Assembly: GCA_907165065.1 (NCBI GenBank)
Contig: OU015550.1
Location: 6,607,501-6,671,500 of the forward strand
DNA from: Caprimulgus europaeus
Taxonomy: Eukaryota; Chordata; Aves; Caprimulgiformes; Caprimulgidae
Length of the DNA: 64,000 bases
Direction of reading: 5' to 3'
Shown: piece after piece, positions 25,801 through 37,500 of the stretch
Position numbering within the stretch: the stretch's first letter is position 1
Layout of the letters: the number at the start of each line of letters is the position of its first letter
Position numbers and translations under genes: made by a program
The notes under the pieces: generated by a model
What the model was told of the DNA's origin: nothing
Databases searched by the model: none
Seen by the model: the letters and a program-made list of their open reading frames with translations, nothing else

Positions 25801-28034
25801 TGGGGGAGAACAGCATCAGGGGATGTTGCTGTCTATTACTCCCAGGACTGGCAGGACACCTCATATTTTTTTCATGGCTTTTGAACCTAAATACACATGC
25901 CTTTTCCCCCAACTTTCACATCCCTTCCCCTGGGTTTGAGGAAATGTAATATAATATTTTGCCGCAGGTTACAATCACAGTGACAGGAAAATAACCAGGA
26001 GCAGCTGGGCCGTGCGGTGCTCGTAGGCAGTAGTTTGCCTTGTCCATAAAGCAGCTGAAAGGCAGGTCCCAAGGAGTAATTAGCACTACCCAGAACCATG
26101 CTCAGCCACTCCACAAGAGCAGAGTGGGCTCGCTGCTGTGTTACTACCTCCTGCTCCTTCATGCCAATTTTCTGATTAATAACATCCCAAGCCACTTGAT
26201 GCACTATTGATTCTAAATTCAATAAAAAGAACTGGCAGCTGCTGGCAAGACCACATAATTTTTCCTCTCAAAATGCCAGGCAGCAGCAGATTGCCAGGCA
26301 GGGTAAGGTGGTGGGAAGCCCCCGGTGAGGGACCAGGTCTCCTCTGCAGTGGCAGGGTCTCCAGCTCTTCCAGGGCTCAGGGAGCAGGGACACATGGTGT
26401 CCCCAGGCTTTGGTGGCAGGTCCTGCTGTTCACCCTCATAGTGCTGCAGGAGCAGAGGGGAGAGTGTTTCTGAAGTCCCCATGCTCTTATCATGGCATTA
26501 AAGGAAAAACCTCACTTTGTTTAGGTGTCTTCAAGACATGAGCACAAGGGTTTTGGCTCAGAAAGTAGCTCAGCACTATGGACTTTTTTATTACTAAGCA
26601 GAACAGTTGTCTCCTGGGTTGCTGAAAGCAGAACAAGAACAAGGTGGGGCTTTGTTTTGGGGTTGTTTTTTTTTTCTTTCCCAAAGAACCTGGCTTTTAA
26701 ATTGTCAACATTATTCCCATAAAAATAGTTTGCTGGTGTTTTAAAACACTCCACTAAATCTGATGCCAAGACAGAGAAATTGCTTGCTGGTTTCCTGCGT
26801 CCCAGCGGCACCTTGGTAGTGAGGAGAGGGAAAGGGATGAGAGGCCAAAGCACTTGGGTGGGTTGTACGGGAAAGGAAGCCCAACCAATAAACAAAAGCT
26901 GTTCAGTCCTATTAACAACCAGGAGAGAACGGCAAATCCATAACAGTGAGCAGAAGGCAGCTCAGAAAGCGTAGGGAAGCCAAGAAATATTGAGCTTTTA
27001 TCCAGAGAGAATATTTCAACAAACACTGAATGCTTTGCAAATATTCAGCGCTTGCAACAGCCAAAACACACGGCAAGGGAGGAGGAAGGAGCTCGTCCCC
27101 GAAACCTCCGGGGGGCAGCAGGAAAGGGTTAACGGGTCTGCAGAAAAGGAGAACAAGTACTCTGGCTCATTGACTCTGGGAAGGGCGTCCTTTGCTCCTG
27201 CAAAACCTCAGCTACACACGATTTTCCACAGGAGCTGCCTCGGGTGGCACCTCGGACCCGGGAACACGGCAGCTCCTCCTGAAGGCTGCGTCTGCAGAAC
27301 GCGCTGCTGAGCAGGGCAGAGCAGGAGCCGTCACAGTGACGAAGGGAAAGAGCAACCCGAGGTTCTTCTGCCTTTTGGCAGGGAGTTGCATTCACTCAGG
27401 GCTGGATTTTCAGGGGTGATGAAGAAGCTGTCAGGAGGGAGAGAGATGAGACTGCAAGTGCTGCTCAGGATAAAACCAAAGCCCGGAGCCCTCAGCTCCA
27501 GATGTCCCCATTTCCTCTTCCTACACTTGCTCAAAGCCACAGACCCACCAGCACTGGCCTGGTTTGCTGGGGCAGCATTGCCTGGGTCTCCCCAGACTGC
27601 GGGCAGGGTCTGGGCAGAGCCGGGTTCCAGCCAACACAGGAGCGCAGTGCGGGGCTCTGATCCACACGTCCTGCACCCAGCGGCACCGCGCACACCAGGA
27701 GCTCCGGCACTGAGGCATCAGCACGTGCAAATGTGATGAGCTGAGAGTTAATAAAAGCCTGAGAAACAAAGAACCAAGAAAAGGAGCACATGGTCACGGG
27801 AGCACCGGGCTCCATTGGGGAAGCTTTGGCAATAGTCACGGTCCTGGCGGAGCCGGCCTGACCTGCATCCTCCAATAAAAGGGAATAAAAGAGGTTATCT
27901 GTCTGCTCTATTGAGACCTTCCAATTTTCATCTTAATGGGACATGGTGCTTGACAGATTGAGCTCCACTGAGCAGCTCATTGGAAATTCAAATGCAGGCT
28001 CTGGGGCTTATTCGAGCCACTGAGCTTATTTTCC

Positions 28035-28150
28035 TCCCTTGTTTGCTGGCTGAGCGGCGGCTGCGGGGGGCGGTGACGGTGCGGTTTGTCAGCATCGCTC
28101 TCCTGCACATCGGGCTCTGTCTCTCTGCAGCCGCTCCGTCCGCCGCCCTC
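28035..28150. other. Small CpG-dense patch
   Basis: About 13 CpG dinucleotides are visible in roughly 115 bp, beginning in a GCGGCGGCTGCGGGGGGCGG run. It is too short to call a CpG island. A pyrimidine tract ending in CAG at about 28130 looks acceptor-like but no convincing exon follows it. Confidence 0.3.
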
Positions 28151-28434
28151 CCACCCAAACTGGCGTGTGCAGGGGTAGGAGCTGCAGGGGCTGGAAGGGG
28201 AGATGGCAGCGCCAGGGGGAGGGAAGGAACAGCGGGAGGACAATGTACATACTCATGTTCATGTGTGGATTTAATCTCACACACGTGCAGTGGGCAGACA
28301 GCAAGCACGCGGGGTCTGCCAGCACCTGGGAGAAGCAGTGGGACCTGCTGCCACCAGACCCCTGTGCCTCGTGCCCTCGGTAACTGAACACGGAGCGTGT
28401 GCCCTGAGCAGCAAGAAAAAAGCCTTTAAAGCAT

Positions 28435-28456
28435 GATCACCACCTCGGTGGTGATC
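28435..28456. other. 22-bp near-perfect palindrome
   Basis: Arms GATCACCACC and GGTGGTGATC are exact reverse complements separated only by TC. It could be bound by a dimeric transcription factor or extrude as a hairpin. It lies in a non-coding stretch and shows no copies elsewhere in the window that I could find. Confidence 0.75.
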
Positions 28457-29429
28457 TCCAGGGCAGCACATTCCTGGAGGAATTCCGAGACAATGCTGGG
28501 AAATGTGCAGCAGGGGAAGCACCAAGGCAGGAGATTGGGCTGCAGGGAACCTAATTGGCATTTCTGCCTTTGCCTGCAAAATGCCCCACAGGTCATAAAT
28601 GCTTTTCTTTTCTTCTCCTCTTCTCATTAAAATTAGTCCCAGGCTTCTGTGCACAAAAGATGCATCAATTCTCCCAAAAATTTAAAAGGCAGTTGCCTCT
28701 TACCGGTTGGAAATGGAGTTGAGCCCATGGTTAGATTTTGTCCAGATTCAGCAGAGGGAGACCATGGGTTTCCTTTAGCTGTGTTTTGCCTTGTGAAATC
28801 CAGACCAAAAATACCAATTTTTCTGTCTTATTTATTGTGCCTGATTTTCAGCAGTGCCTGAGATATGAATTATGTAGGAGATGCATAGGAAATGAAGTGA
28901 AGCACTGGCAGGTTTTAACACAGCCGGTTTTCCCCGTGCCGAGCATCCAGCTCCATCCATCTGCAGCTGCCCCTCCAGCAGCTCCCACCACCCTCTAAAG
29001 AGCATTTCCCTGGTGAAGGTGGGGACCTGCCTAAAACCTCTGAAAAGCAAGTGGGAGAAGGGGGGTGACAACCTCTGTGGGTCACCTTGGAGGCTCAGGG
29101 AGGCTCTGCAGGGGAAGGGGACCTGGGTGGGTGCATGTGCTTCCATTGCTGGTTTGATCCCACACCCTCAGCCCGTGTCCAAACAAGCCAAATATGACCC
29201 AAGATATAAATCCAGCTGCAAAGCCGAGGGCATCATTCTGTCCTTCAAAATAAACTCATTTGTGACCTGGAGCCTGGAAGCTGCGCTGGTTTTCTCAGCA
29301 TGACACCAGGATTCGGAGTGGCTGGTATTCTGCACGATTTGTTTTTTAAACCCAAAGTTTACCATTTTTTTGCTTAAATCCACATTTAAGCTTGTATTTG
29401 TGTGCACTAGGGGATAAGAGAAAGGTTTT

Positions 29430-29600
29430 GTTGCTTGCATTATTTATGAATGGTATAATTTCAGGGCAGCTGTATTAAAATAAGGTTCCAACTGGAAAAT
29501 AATAATAAACAAGATAAGTGTGTATATTTGTTTCATAAATCCATAAAACCTGATTAACAATGATGCTCATAATGCTTGTTTCATCATTAAAAGACTTCCT
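29430..29600. promoter_or_regulatory. AT-rich island, candidate enhancer
   Basis: The segment is AT-rich, with TATTTATGAATGGTATAATT, AATAATAATAAAC, CCTGATTAACAATGATG and TTTCATCATTAAAAG words. It contrasts with GC-rich DNA on both sides. No reading frame of note. Regulatory function is inferred. Confidence 0.22.
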
Positions 29601-30085
29601 GTGCCTGTACCTCGGCGCTGTGCTGGATGCTGTGATGCATTAGGACACTGCCCTGCAAAGCTGTTTGGTGTCCACTGAGCTTTGCTGTGCAGCAGGGTAT
29701 GCCTAACCAGGGGGCTGCTTTGGGGTTTTAATTATTATTATTTTCTCTGTCTATGAATTTTGGAGCTGATTAACAATACAAGAGATTGCAACTTCACTGT
29801 ACTCTGCCAACACAGCTGCTGGCTCCCAAAGCTGTGACTAATACTTGTGTTTCCTCTTTAAGTTGCTCTGACTGGGATTGTCACTTGCTGGGAACACAAA
29901 CGCTCTCTAACGCCCATCGCCCCTTCCCCTGCACGAGGCTGCTGGGCCCTGGGATGCTTTTCTCTAAGTGCTGACAGTGACAACCCACTGGGCAGCGGAA
30001 CAGCCAGAAAATAGAGTTTTCTATCAATTTCCCCACGTTATTTGGTAACAAAGATTGACTTCCAAACTAAAGCCTGACAAGGAAA

Positions 30086-30128
30086 GGGCAGACAAGGACA
30101 TTTTCTTGGGTACAGTTAATGAACTGTC
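30086..30128 (+). repeat. 43-bp direct repeat, copy 1
   Basis: The 43 bases from GGGCAGACAAGG to AATGAACTGTC are identical to 30841-30883. The flanks immediately outside the match do not align, so the identity is abrupt at both ends. Its 43 bp exceeds a normal transposon target-site duplication. Confidence 0.9.
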
Positions 30129-30187
30129 CGATCCCTTGGGTTCTCCTTTCTGTGCCAGGTGCTGGTAATTGATTTCCTTGCACAGAG

Positions 30188-30856
30188 TCAGACTGGGGAG
30201 GACAGAGTGTGTGAGGTCTGAAGGTTCCTCAGAGCCTGTGTGACAGAAAGTGGTGATGTTCTGTGTGTTACAAAAACCTCATCTCCAGAATCTAAACCAG
30301 AGCTCTCGCTGGCAGCACTTACTGGAGTCACTAAAATCCTGAGTGATGCTGGGGAAGAGTCAGAGCAGAAAGAAGACCCCTGGGAGGCTGCAAGTAGTGG
30401 CTGCTCAGAGAAAGCAGAAAATAGTTTAGATAAGGAAAATAAAAGGATTTCAGGAAATTCATATGCAGCTGTTAGTGAAACAGCAAGTTTACTTGCAGTG
30501 AGACTCTCCATATGGCTCCTCCACAACTGGTGATAGAGAGAATTTTCTGCTGGAAAAAAACCAAAAAAGCCTGGAGGTAAAAACTTCAAAGGGGCTGAAC
30601 TCTGAATCCAGCAAGAGCCTTCTGCACATCCAGGAGCTGAGAAGAGCAAGCGTTGATAAAGCACTTCAAAACCTCGCCAAGCCTGTGACGGGTTTCTGCT
30701 GGGAGACTGGGCTTTGGCCACCCCACGGACACCAGCACCGGGGGACCAAATGCAAATCAAACCCTTTGAAATGACACAAACACATTGGTGGAAGGAGGTG
30801 AAGGCGAGGACAGCAGGAGAGCTGGGCACAGGGTGGTGCTGGGCAGACAAGGACAT
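30188..30856 (-). other. 222-codon minus-strand open frame, product unknown
   Basis: This is the longest frame in the window not explained by a tandem repeat. It is rich in serine, leucine and alanine, with a hydrophobic middle containing LLFSLSKLFSAFSEQPLL and an acidic motif ESSGLDSGDEVF. I recognise no domain. The opposite strand is also open over 30219-30533 and gives a hydrophilic peptide that looks protein-like (ILSDAGEESEQKEDPWEAA). A frame of this length is only mildly surprising in 64 kb of mixed-GC DNA read in six frames. It may be chance, a lncRNA, a decayed gene or part of an unknown exon. It lies between the two copies of the 43-bp repeat and starts about 0.2 kb from a CpG-dense patch. 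Confidence 0.15.
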
Positions 30857-30883
30857 TTTCTTGGGTACAGTTAATGAACTGTC
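30841..30883 (+). repeat. 43-bp direct repeat, copy 2
   Basis: Exact copy of 30086-30128, 755 bp downstream in the same orientation. Perfect identity suggests either a recent event or an assembly artefact, because neutral copies would have diverged. Confidence 0.9.
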
Positions 30884-31102
30884 ACCTCTCCTGGGGTGTC
30901 ATGAAAGGAGAAGCTGCTCAGCCCCATGACTGCAGCTGGCAATGACACATCAGGCTGAGCTGAGCAAGAGCTGCAGGAGCCCAAGGACTCTGGGAATTAG
31001 GGCACCTCCCTTTAGAGGATGCTCCCGAGCCCCGGCGGTTTGAAGCCCCTCGCCTGGTGCTGCCGTTCCCCCCAGGCAGGCGGAGGATGTGCCTGGACCC
31101 CT

Positions 31103-31118
31103 CGGCCAGGGGGCGCTC
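31103..31118 (+). promoter_or_regulatory. Putative CTCF binding site
   Basis: GGCCAGGGGGCGCTCGG contains the core AGGGGGCGCT exactly as in the CTCF consensus. Upstream positions of the consensus are matched only in part (CC before the core agrees, other positions differ). It sits in CpG-dense DNA, where CTCF often binds. Confidence 0.45.
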
Positions 31119-31156
31119 GGCCCCGGCCGTGTCACCCGCGGTCCCGGTGCCTCGCT

Positions 31157-31204
31157 GCCCGTGCCGGCCCCACCGGCTGCCCGTGCCGGCCCCACCGGCT
31201 GCCC
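31157..31204. repeat. 22-bp GC-rich tandem duplication
   Basis: The unit starting GCCCGTGCCGGCCCCACC occupies 31157-31178 and repeats exactly at 31179-31200, followed by GCCC of a third copy. It contributes to the CpG density of this patch. Confidence 0.85.
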
Positions 31205-31329
31205 ATCGCCTCCGCTTTCTGGTGCTTTCCGCCTTGGAAAAGTTGAATTGTTGTATTGCTGGCACATGAAAGAAATAGGAGTTTTCTTGCTGCAAGCCAT
31301 AGAGAGTAGGCTCCATTCAGCTCCTGAAT

Positions 31330-31570
31330 AATTTAGAATACAAGCCTTTGATTAATTTCATGAGAAAAAGGAAACAAAGTTAGCTATAACTATAGGCCAT
31401 TCAAAGTATGGATTGCCAGCAAAAATGTGCAAAGCGCTGTCATGACAGGATTAATTACTTAGATTAAATATTTTATAAGTTAAATAATGTGTATTTTTTG
31501 GAGACAAAATGGAATGTCATTTTTTCCCCCAAGACAGGGAAAGTAACTGTATTCACTTCCATTTAGCCCA
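31330..31570. promoter_or_regulatory. AT-rich island next to CpG patch, candidate enhancer
   Basis: Immediately downstream of the CpG-dense patch, GC content falls to about one third. Words such as TTGATTAATTTCATG, GGATTAATTACTTAG, TAAATATTTTATAAG and TAAATAATG are closely spaced. The abrupt switch from CpG-dense to AT-rich DNA within 150 bp is striking. Function is inferred. Confidence 0.25.
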
Positions 31571-34500
31571 CAGAGCAACACAGACTCCAGTGACAGAGGA
31601 GGATGGATCAGGGCTGTAATTCCCATCTGGCACCAAATCTATATTCTGAGCAGCATTTCATCTTCTCCCTGAGAGCCCGGCTCCCAGCTTTCAAGTTTCT
31701 TGTCAGTTGTGAGGTTCTTCTGGGGGGAGAAGGAAAGGGTCTTGGCAATCGTTGTTCTCTCTATTACAGTCTTCCAAGATCTGGAAGGAGAATGGACTGT
31801 GGAGGGGGATTTTAATTATTGTGTTATTGTCCCGGAGGATAATGGCAGAGTCTTTCAAAGTGTCTTCCTTTTTCCTTTGCAGAAAAGTCCTGAAGCCGAT
31901 TTCTGACTCTGAATTGTCCAGAAAGAGAAATCCCTCTGCAGAAGAGTTTGCTCAGTGGGACACGGGGCAGCTCCAGCTGCTCTCCCAGGGGACAGGACAG
32001 CAGATGGTGGGATCCTGGGTGTTTGCTGCTCGTCCTCCTCAGAGCTCATCAGCAGGGACAACCAACGGCCTTTCCCTCCCAAGCACTGTCCACCAGCAGC
32101 TCAAGTGAATTAAATTCGTCACTGGTTAGAAGAGAGCACAGAATTGTCCTCTGGGAGACTCTGAGGGGAGTGAGCACTAGGTTTTGTCTTCAATCAGTTT
32201 GCAAAACTGCTGACCTTGTTGCTGCAGAGCTGCGGGTACAGGGGAACTCTGTAGTCTGGATTTGGGTTTAAATGTCTGAGTTTAAGTACTTTTGAATATG
32301 AGTATTCCTTCTTTTTTTCACCCAGTTCTGGAGCCTCCTACACTGCTCGGGCCAGGGGCCATGCCCTGGGAGCAAGGACCAGCAGGGGCAGGGAAAGCTG
32401 GAGCTGGCTCCCATGGGAATGTTCTGTGGAAAGGATCAGCAGGATCTTTAGCTTGGGCACTAGACATTGTGCCCTGCTCAAAGGGCAAATTTTTCACAAG
32501 TGAGGGTAAAACCTGCAAAACACGTGGCAAGAGCAGGTTGAAAGGATGACCACCTTCCCCAGCAGCCAGAATATTCACAGCTACTGGCAGTGACACCCCA
32601 ATTAGGCTTTAATGAGGCAGGAGGAGGTCTGGGTGGGGGTGACAAGAAGGCTCATTGATGTCACCTGCTTCTCCAGAGGAAATAAAAATGCAGCACAGGC
32701 AGCCCTGGAGTGGGCTTTGGAGGGAGAAACATGGGGACATGCTGTCAGCTTAGCTGGTGAGTAGTTTTTCCTATATTTGTGGGGGTTCTGCTGCAGTTTC
32801 CTGAGGGTTTCCTCATGTTTTTCTCCCTGGTTGGTGTGGCAGGGAATGTATCTGGGAGCTGGTGTGTGTCAGCAGTGCTCTAGGTCTGTGATGCTTCCCT
32901 CAGCTTGGCTTGCTGTGTTGGTTGGTCCCAGGTTTATTTGGTTCAGGGCACTCACATCCTGCTGCCATTGCTGTGTGTGGGGAAGGGAGGGGGATCTGGA
33001 TTCCTCCAGGGATACTGAAGTATTTGGTAATTAATTAATACTGGAATATCTTTGTTGTGAAAAGGGAAGAGGGAAGCTCCTCCTGTGGTTACAGTCCAAG
33101 TGTGCTTGGTGCTATGCAGATGGGTGTTGAGAAAGGTTGTTCTTGTTAATTAGCTTGTGCTGTCTGGGTGGAGGAGAGAGGAGAAGGATCCTCAGCCATG
33201 TGCTGCTCTTTCTGCTGCTCCAGCCCCTGGGGTGGTCCCTCTGTCCCCTCCAGCCCCTGGCCCACCAGTGGCACATGCTGCTGAGGGGACTGTGCCCTCC
33301 CCTCCCATGTCCCTGTGCTGGTGATGGGGCTTCTGACCTTTATTACTGTGTTTTGTTGCATGTTAATGCCTCTACTGATCTGAGCCACGCTCTGCTGGGG
33401 TTACCTTTCCTCCAGTCTGAGCTACCTCCATCCCAATGTAAGCATCAATCTTTGTGCTTGTGTTTCTTACTTGATTCAAGTCCAAAATATCTGATAGCCA
33501 TTATGTTTTCTTCTTATTGAAAGTGTTTTATTTCCTAAAAGCTAGAAAATAACGAACAGGCCCCCCATGCCTGGATCATCCTCTCCATTGGAGCTGATGT
33601 GCATACTGATAAAGGTGTGAAAGAAATCACCCTTGTGAGGCAAAAGGGAGATGGAGCCCAGTAACGAGTCTGAGCCAGGGATGTGCTCACTGCCTGACAC
33701 TCTTTACACTGATCCATAGCAATTAAAACGTGGTATCTTCTATTTTGCATTGAATAATGAGAGCTGCTAAAGAATGGTGATGCAGTCATAGATACTCCTG
33801 TGAGCCTTTCATCTTTAAGTGTTTCTTCAGAATTTTGGAAAATAAATTGCGTTTATACTCTTTTAAAGTGTTGAAACAAAAGGTGGGGCTTAGTTTTGTA
33901 CAGAGGGGTTGTATAATGATTAATTAGCTTTCAAGATGATACGCTGGAACTTCTGATGCAGCAGCTAGGAGTGTAATTTGGGCTTTTATGCTGCTGGGCA
34001 GATTCGGGAAGCTGGGTTAGTGGTCAGTCTTCTCGGACAGAAATCACCCCCAGCCATTATCTGCATTCTGATTCAATGATTTTCCTGTCCTGGCACTGCC
34101 AGCTCTGTCCCCATGGGTCCTTCTCCCCCTCGCTGGGCTCCTGCCAGCTCCACCTCGATGCTGCTCTCCCCCCACCTCCAGAGACCTGTGACCCCACCAC
34201 CTCCACTACCCGCTCTGTTTCCAGTAAGCTGCTCTGTTCCCTGTTCCATCTCCTGGAAAGCCTTTTCCCGAGCCCTCGCCTCCCCACAGGGCTGTGAAGT
34301 GCTCCAGCTGCTCCAGAACATCCTTTGGCAAGTGCACAAAGCAGTGTGTGGGCAGTCAGAGCTGTGGTGGAGCAGAAGACCCTCCTCTGTCAGGGTTTGC
34401 TCATCCTGGTCCCGGGGGTCCTGCAGAGCAGGACCTTTGCCTCTGAGGAAGGGGAGGCTCAGACACACACACGTGTGTGCACGCTTGCTGCTCCTGTAAT

Positions 34501-37500
34501 TTCTCTGTCCTTGTCCCATTTGTGCCACTCTTTCCTTGAGAAAAGGGAGTTAAGAGGCAATTTGCTTTGGAAAATTACAATTATGTTATTGATTGGGTAA
34601 AAGGAACTTTCTGATTAAAGCTTACAATCCTGCATGTTTCTTTCCCTTACAAATATCCTATTACATGCTCGGAGACCACCCACATGCTTTACTGCTTTTA
34701 CATTTGCCCTGCAATCTTTCATGCCAGTTGAGTTTTCATTTCCAAATCCCTTTTCACATTAAACACAGACCCACACACTCTGACCCATTTTTCTTTGAAA
34801 TAAATCATAAGTCTGTGCCAGCAATGACTCGAGGTGTTCTTCAGAATTTGTAAACAGCACGAAAGTCCTGTGGGGAAATGTCACAAGGTGTTGCTCTGAA
34901 TTCATTAAGTAGTTTCTCAGCTTAAATATCTGTTTCTGTACACAGCCTGACAACATTTGTGCCTGTAATGGCGTTTGATGGGTGGTCAGTCATGGGGTGA
35001 ACCTGGAGTCCAGCATGGGGGCTCCCAAAAGCTCCCACAGAGCCCTGCGGATGGACACGGGGAAGGAGCTCGTAGCTGTGCAGGCTGATCTCATAGAGGG
35101 GTAAGGAATCCATTCTGCAGCTCACTGTTAACAGCTCACTTGAGAAGAGAGAGGGGAAAAAGCTATTTCTTTGGCCTCAACCAGAATCTGCTGGGTCTGG
35201 CCTGCTCAGGGGCAGCCCTGACTGCAGAGATGCTGCAGGTAAAGCAGCCGCAGGTGAAGCCCAAAGCCTCTCCCAGCTCTCCATAGGGGCATGGGGGCAG
35301 GAGCCGCCTTCCCTGCGAAAGGGGAGCTGGTGATCAGAGCCCACAGGCAGTTCAGGGAAGTTCAGCAGCTCTGAACCTGGGGCAGCTGCTTCTCCTTCTT
35401 ATTCCTCCTTCCCTTCCACTCCCCAGCATTTCCTTTCCTGCTGGACTGCACACCCTTCTCCATGCTGTGGGCAATCATCCCCCTCACAGACCACCGAGCA
35501 GGCAGCACAATGAACCACACCGCTCAGAAGTGATGAGAATTTGGGGTGGTTTTCCCAGTCCAAGAGGAGGGATCCAGACCGTGCTCCTGCACATCCCTGC
35601 CGAGAGCTGGGGACAGCCCTGCCCTGCCCAGCTCGGGGCTGCAGCCGCGCTGCCCCAGCAGCGCTGGGGCCGGGCTGGTGTCCGTACACCTCATGGCCAT
35701 GGTGAAAGGGGATGTAGATTTGGGAATTCCCATTTCAGATCTCTCCTCCTGGCTCAGCAGAGGAACAATCCTTTATTTGAGACATTTTCCAGTGTCACTA
35801 AATGAGACACTGGTTGCAGAAGGCAGCGAGGCACCCATGAGATGTCCCATGAGATGTTTGGTAGCTTTTAGCACAGTTTCCCTCATCCCTAGGCCTAAAG
35901 TTTCATTTTCCTGGGGCATCAGCTGGAATCCAACCACTGCTATAATTAGTAGTGTTAACTACTAATGTAGATGCAGAGGATTTTGTGGCCACAGCACATG
36001 GTTTCCATCCAGCTCCCTCTCCTAATTCGAGTGCTGCCTTGCACCAGCTGCTTAGAGGGTGTAAGAAATACTAAGTAGGCAATTCCAGCATCAGAAAGAT
36101 GTATTTCTCATTGAAGCATGTTGGACATAAAAGCAGAACAGCTTCTAATTAAAATTTCTTCCACCAGCCATGTAGGGTCTAAACAAGGAACAGGAACAAA
36201 AACTCCCAGCACTTCACTGTAATGAGAGAAAAGTGTCTTTGAAGTCGGGGTAGAAAAGGCTGATGGGAAGTGAGCTGAGCCCTGAGAGCAGCACCAGGAG
36301 TGGCGGGTGGCATGTGTCACACGTGCCTTTTTATCCAGGTTTTGCTGAAACATCATCTGCAGGAACCTTCCCTCGAATTGCAGCAGGTTTTGGTCGCTGT
36401 ACCCTGCCGTGCTGGTCAGTGCGCAGCTACACAGGGGAGAAGGGTGAGCAGCACCCAGCAGGGATGAGCCTGGTCAGTGAACCCCCAGGTCACAGCCTCA
36501 TCCATCTCCCAGCACCTTGTCCCTGAGGAGGATGGGCCAGTATGAGGGATCCTCTGTGGCATCAGTCAGGTGAAGTGCCTGACCGTGATACCTGCCCATG
36601 GTCAGAGCACTAAGTGAAGGGTACAAGCAGAGTCGTCTCTCTGTTCTCCTGGGTTTAATGACAGTGAGTGAAATGAGCTTTAGCCTCCTTCTGCCACTGA
36701 TGATGTATTTTCCAGATGCAAACAGCATTTCTGAAAGTAGAGTGGTTACACAGAGGCAAGTAGGGAGTGAATTAAAGGAGTTCATCCTCGATGTGTGCGT
36801 GTGATTCCCAGCTGATCAGTTACCTGCCGTGCCAGGCAGCGAGATGCTGTGTAACGCTGTGTGAGCCCTCCGGTCCCTCGGTCCAACGACTCCTCTTGCT
36901 CTGGGCTGCTCTGGTTCTCTCCAAACACCCATGGGAGAAACGATCTGTTGGTGCTCGTGCTCCCTTTGCACATTATACAATTACATGGGAGTTAATTTTA
37001 AAATGTGCCTTATCTTCTTTGTGACTTCAGCCTCCCTTGGGGCAGGAGAAATCCTGTTCAAACCAATTACTGCTCACCCAGGAATTGCTCTGCCCATTCC
37101 CTCCCATGTGAATGTAACTGGTGAAATAACAGGCAGGCTGGATGCCTGGGATGAGGTGCCAGAGTTCTGACACGAGGTCTGATTGGTATCACTGCATCAC
37201 TTACATTAAAACTGTCACTATATTCATGTTCTTGGGCTCAGTACTTAATGATAAACTCTTTGGTGTTTCCTCTGCCATATCCATCCCTGTTCCCTCCTGA
37301 GCACTGCAGTACCACCAGCCTCTGGCTTTTTCAGGCTCCAATGTCTTTGTGTACGTGGGGGTTTATTCTTTTTAATCAGATGTGCTATTTCAGATAGTTT
37401 TATTTTCTGAACCTCTAGAACTGACAGAGCTGTACAGTCTGTCTCCCAAACGCCGGGATTCATGACTGTGCTGTGAAATGTTTGCTTTAGTGTGCTCATA

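Larger units (their letters stand above)
19606..29430. other. Non-coding block, no gene recognised
   Basis: A long GC-richer stretch with many overlapping short frames on both strands. The densest are at 20.9-21.3, 22.5-23.0, 25.2-25.5, 27.2-27.7 and 28.0-28.4 kb. None shows a domain signature. The 170-codon frame at 23141-23653 and the 168-codon frame at 24879-25385 have ordinary composition for stop-poor DNA. AT-rich pockets occur at 20340-20400 and 21770-21860. A run of GGGAGTGAG-type words lies at 21930-21970. Confidence 0.4.
31020..31225. other. CpG-dense patch (mini CpG island)
   Basis: Roughly 25 CpG dinucleotides fall within about 200 bp at about 75 percent GC, the sharpest CpG cluster seen in the window. 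It contains a CTCF-like site at 31103 and a 22-bp tandem at 31157. A CpG island could mark a promoter, and minus-strand open frames lie within and beyond it. No TATA box, initiator or first exon could be identified with confidence. Confidence 0.4.
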
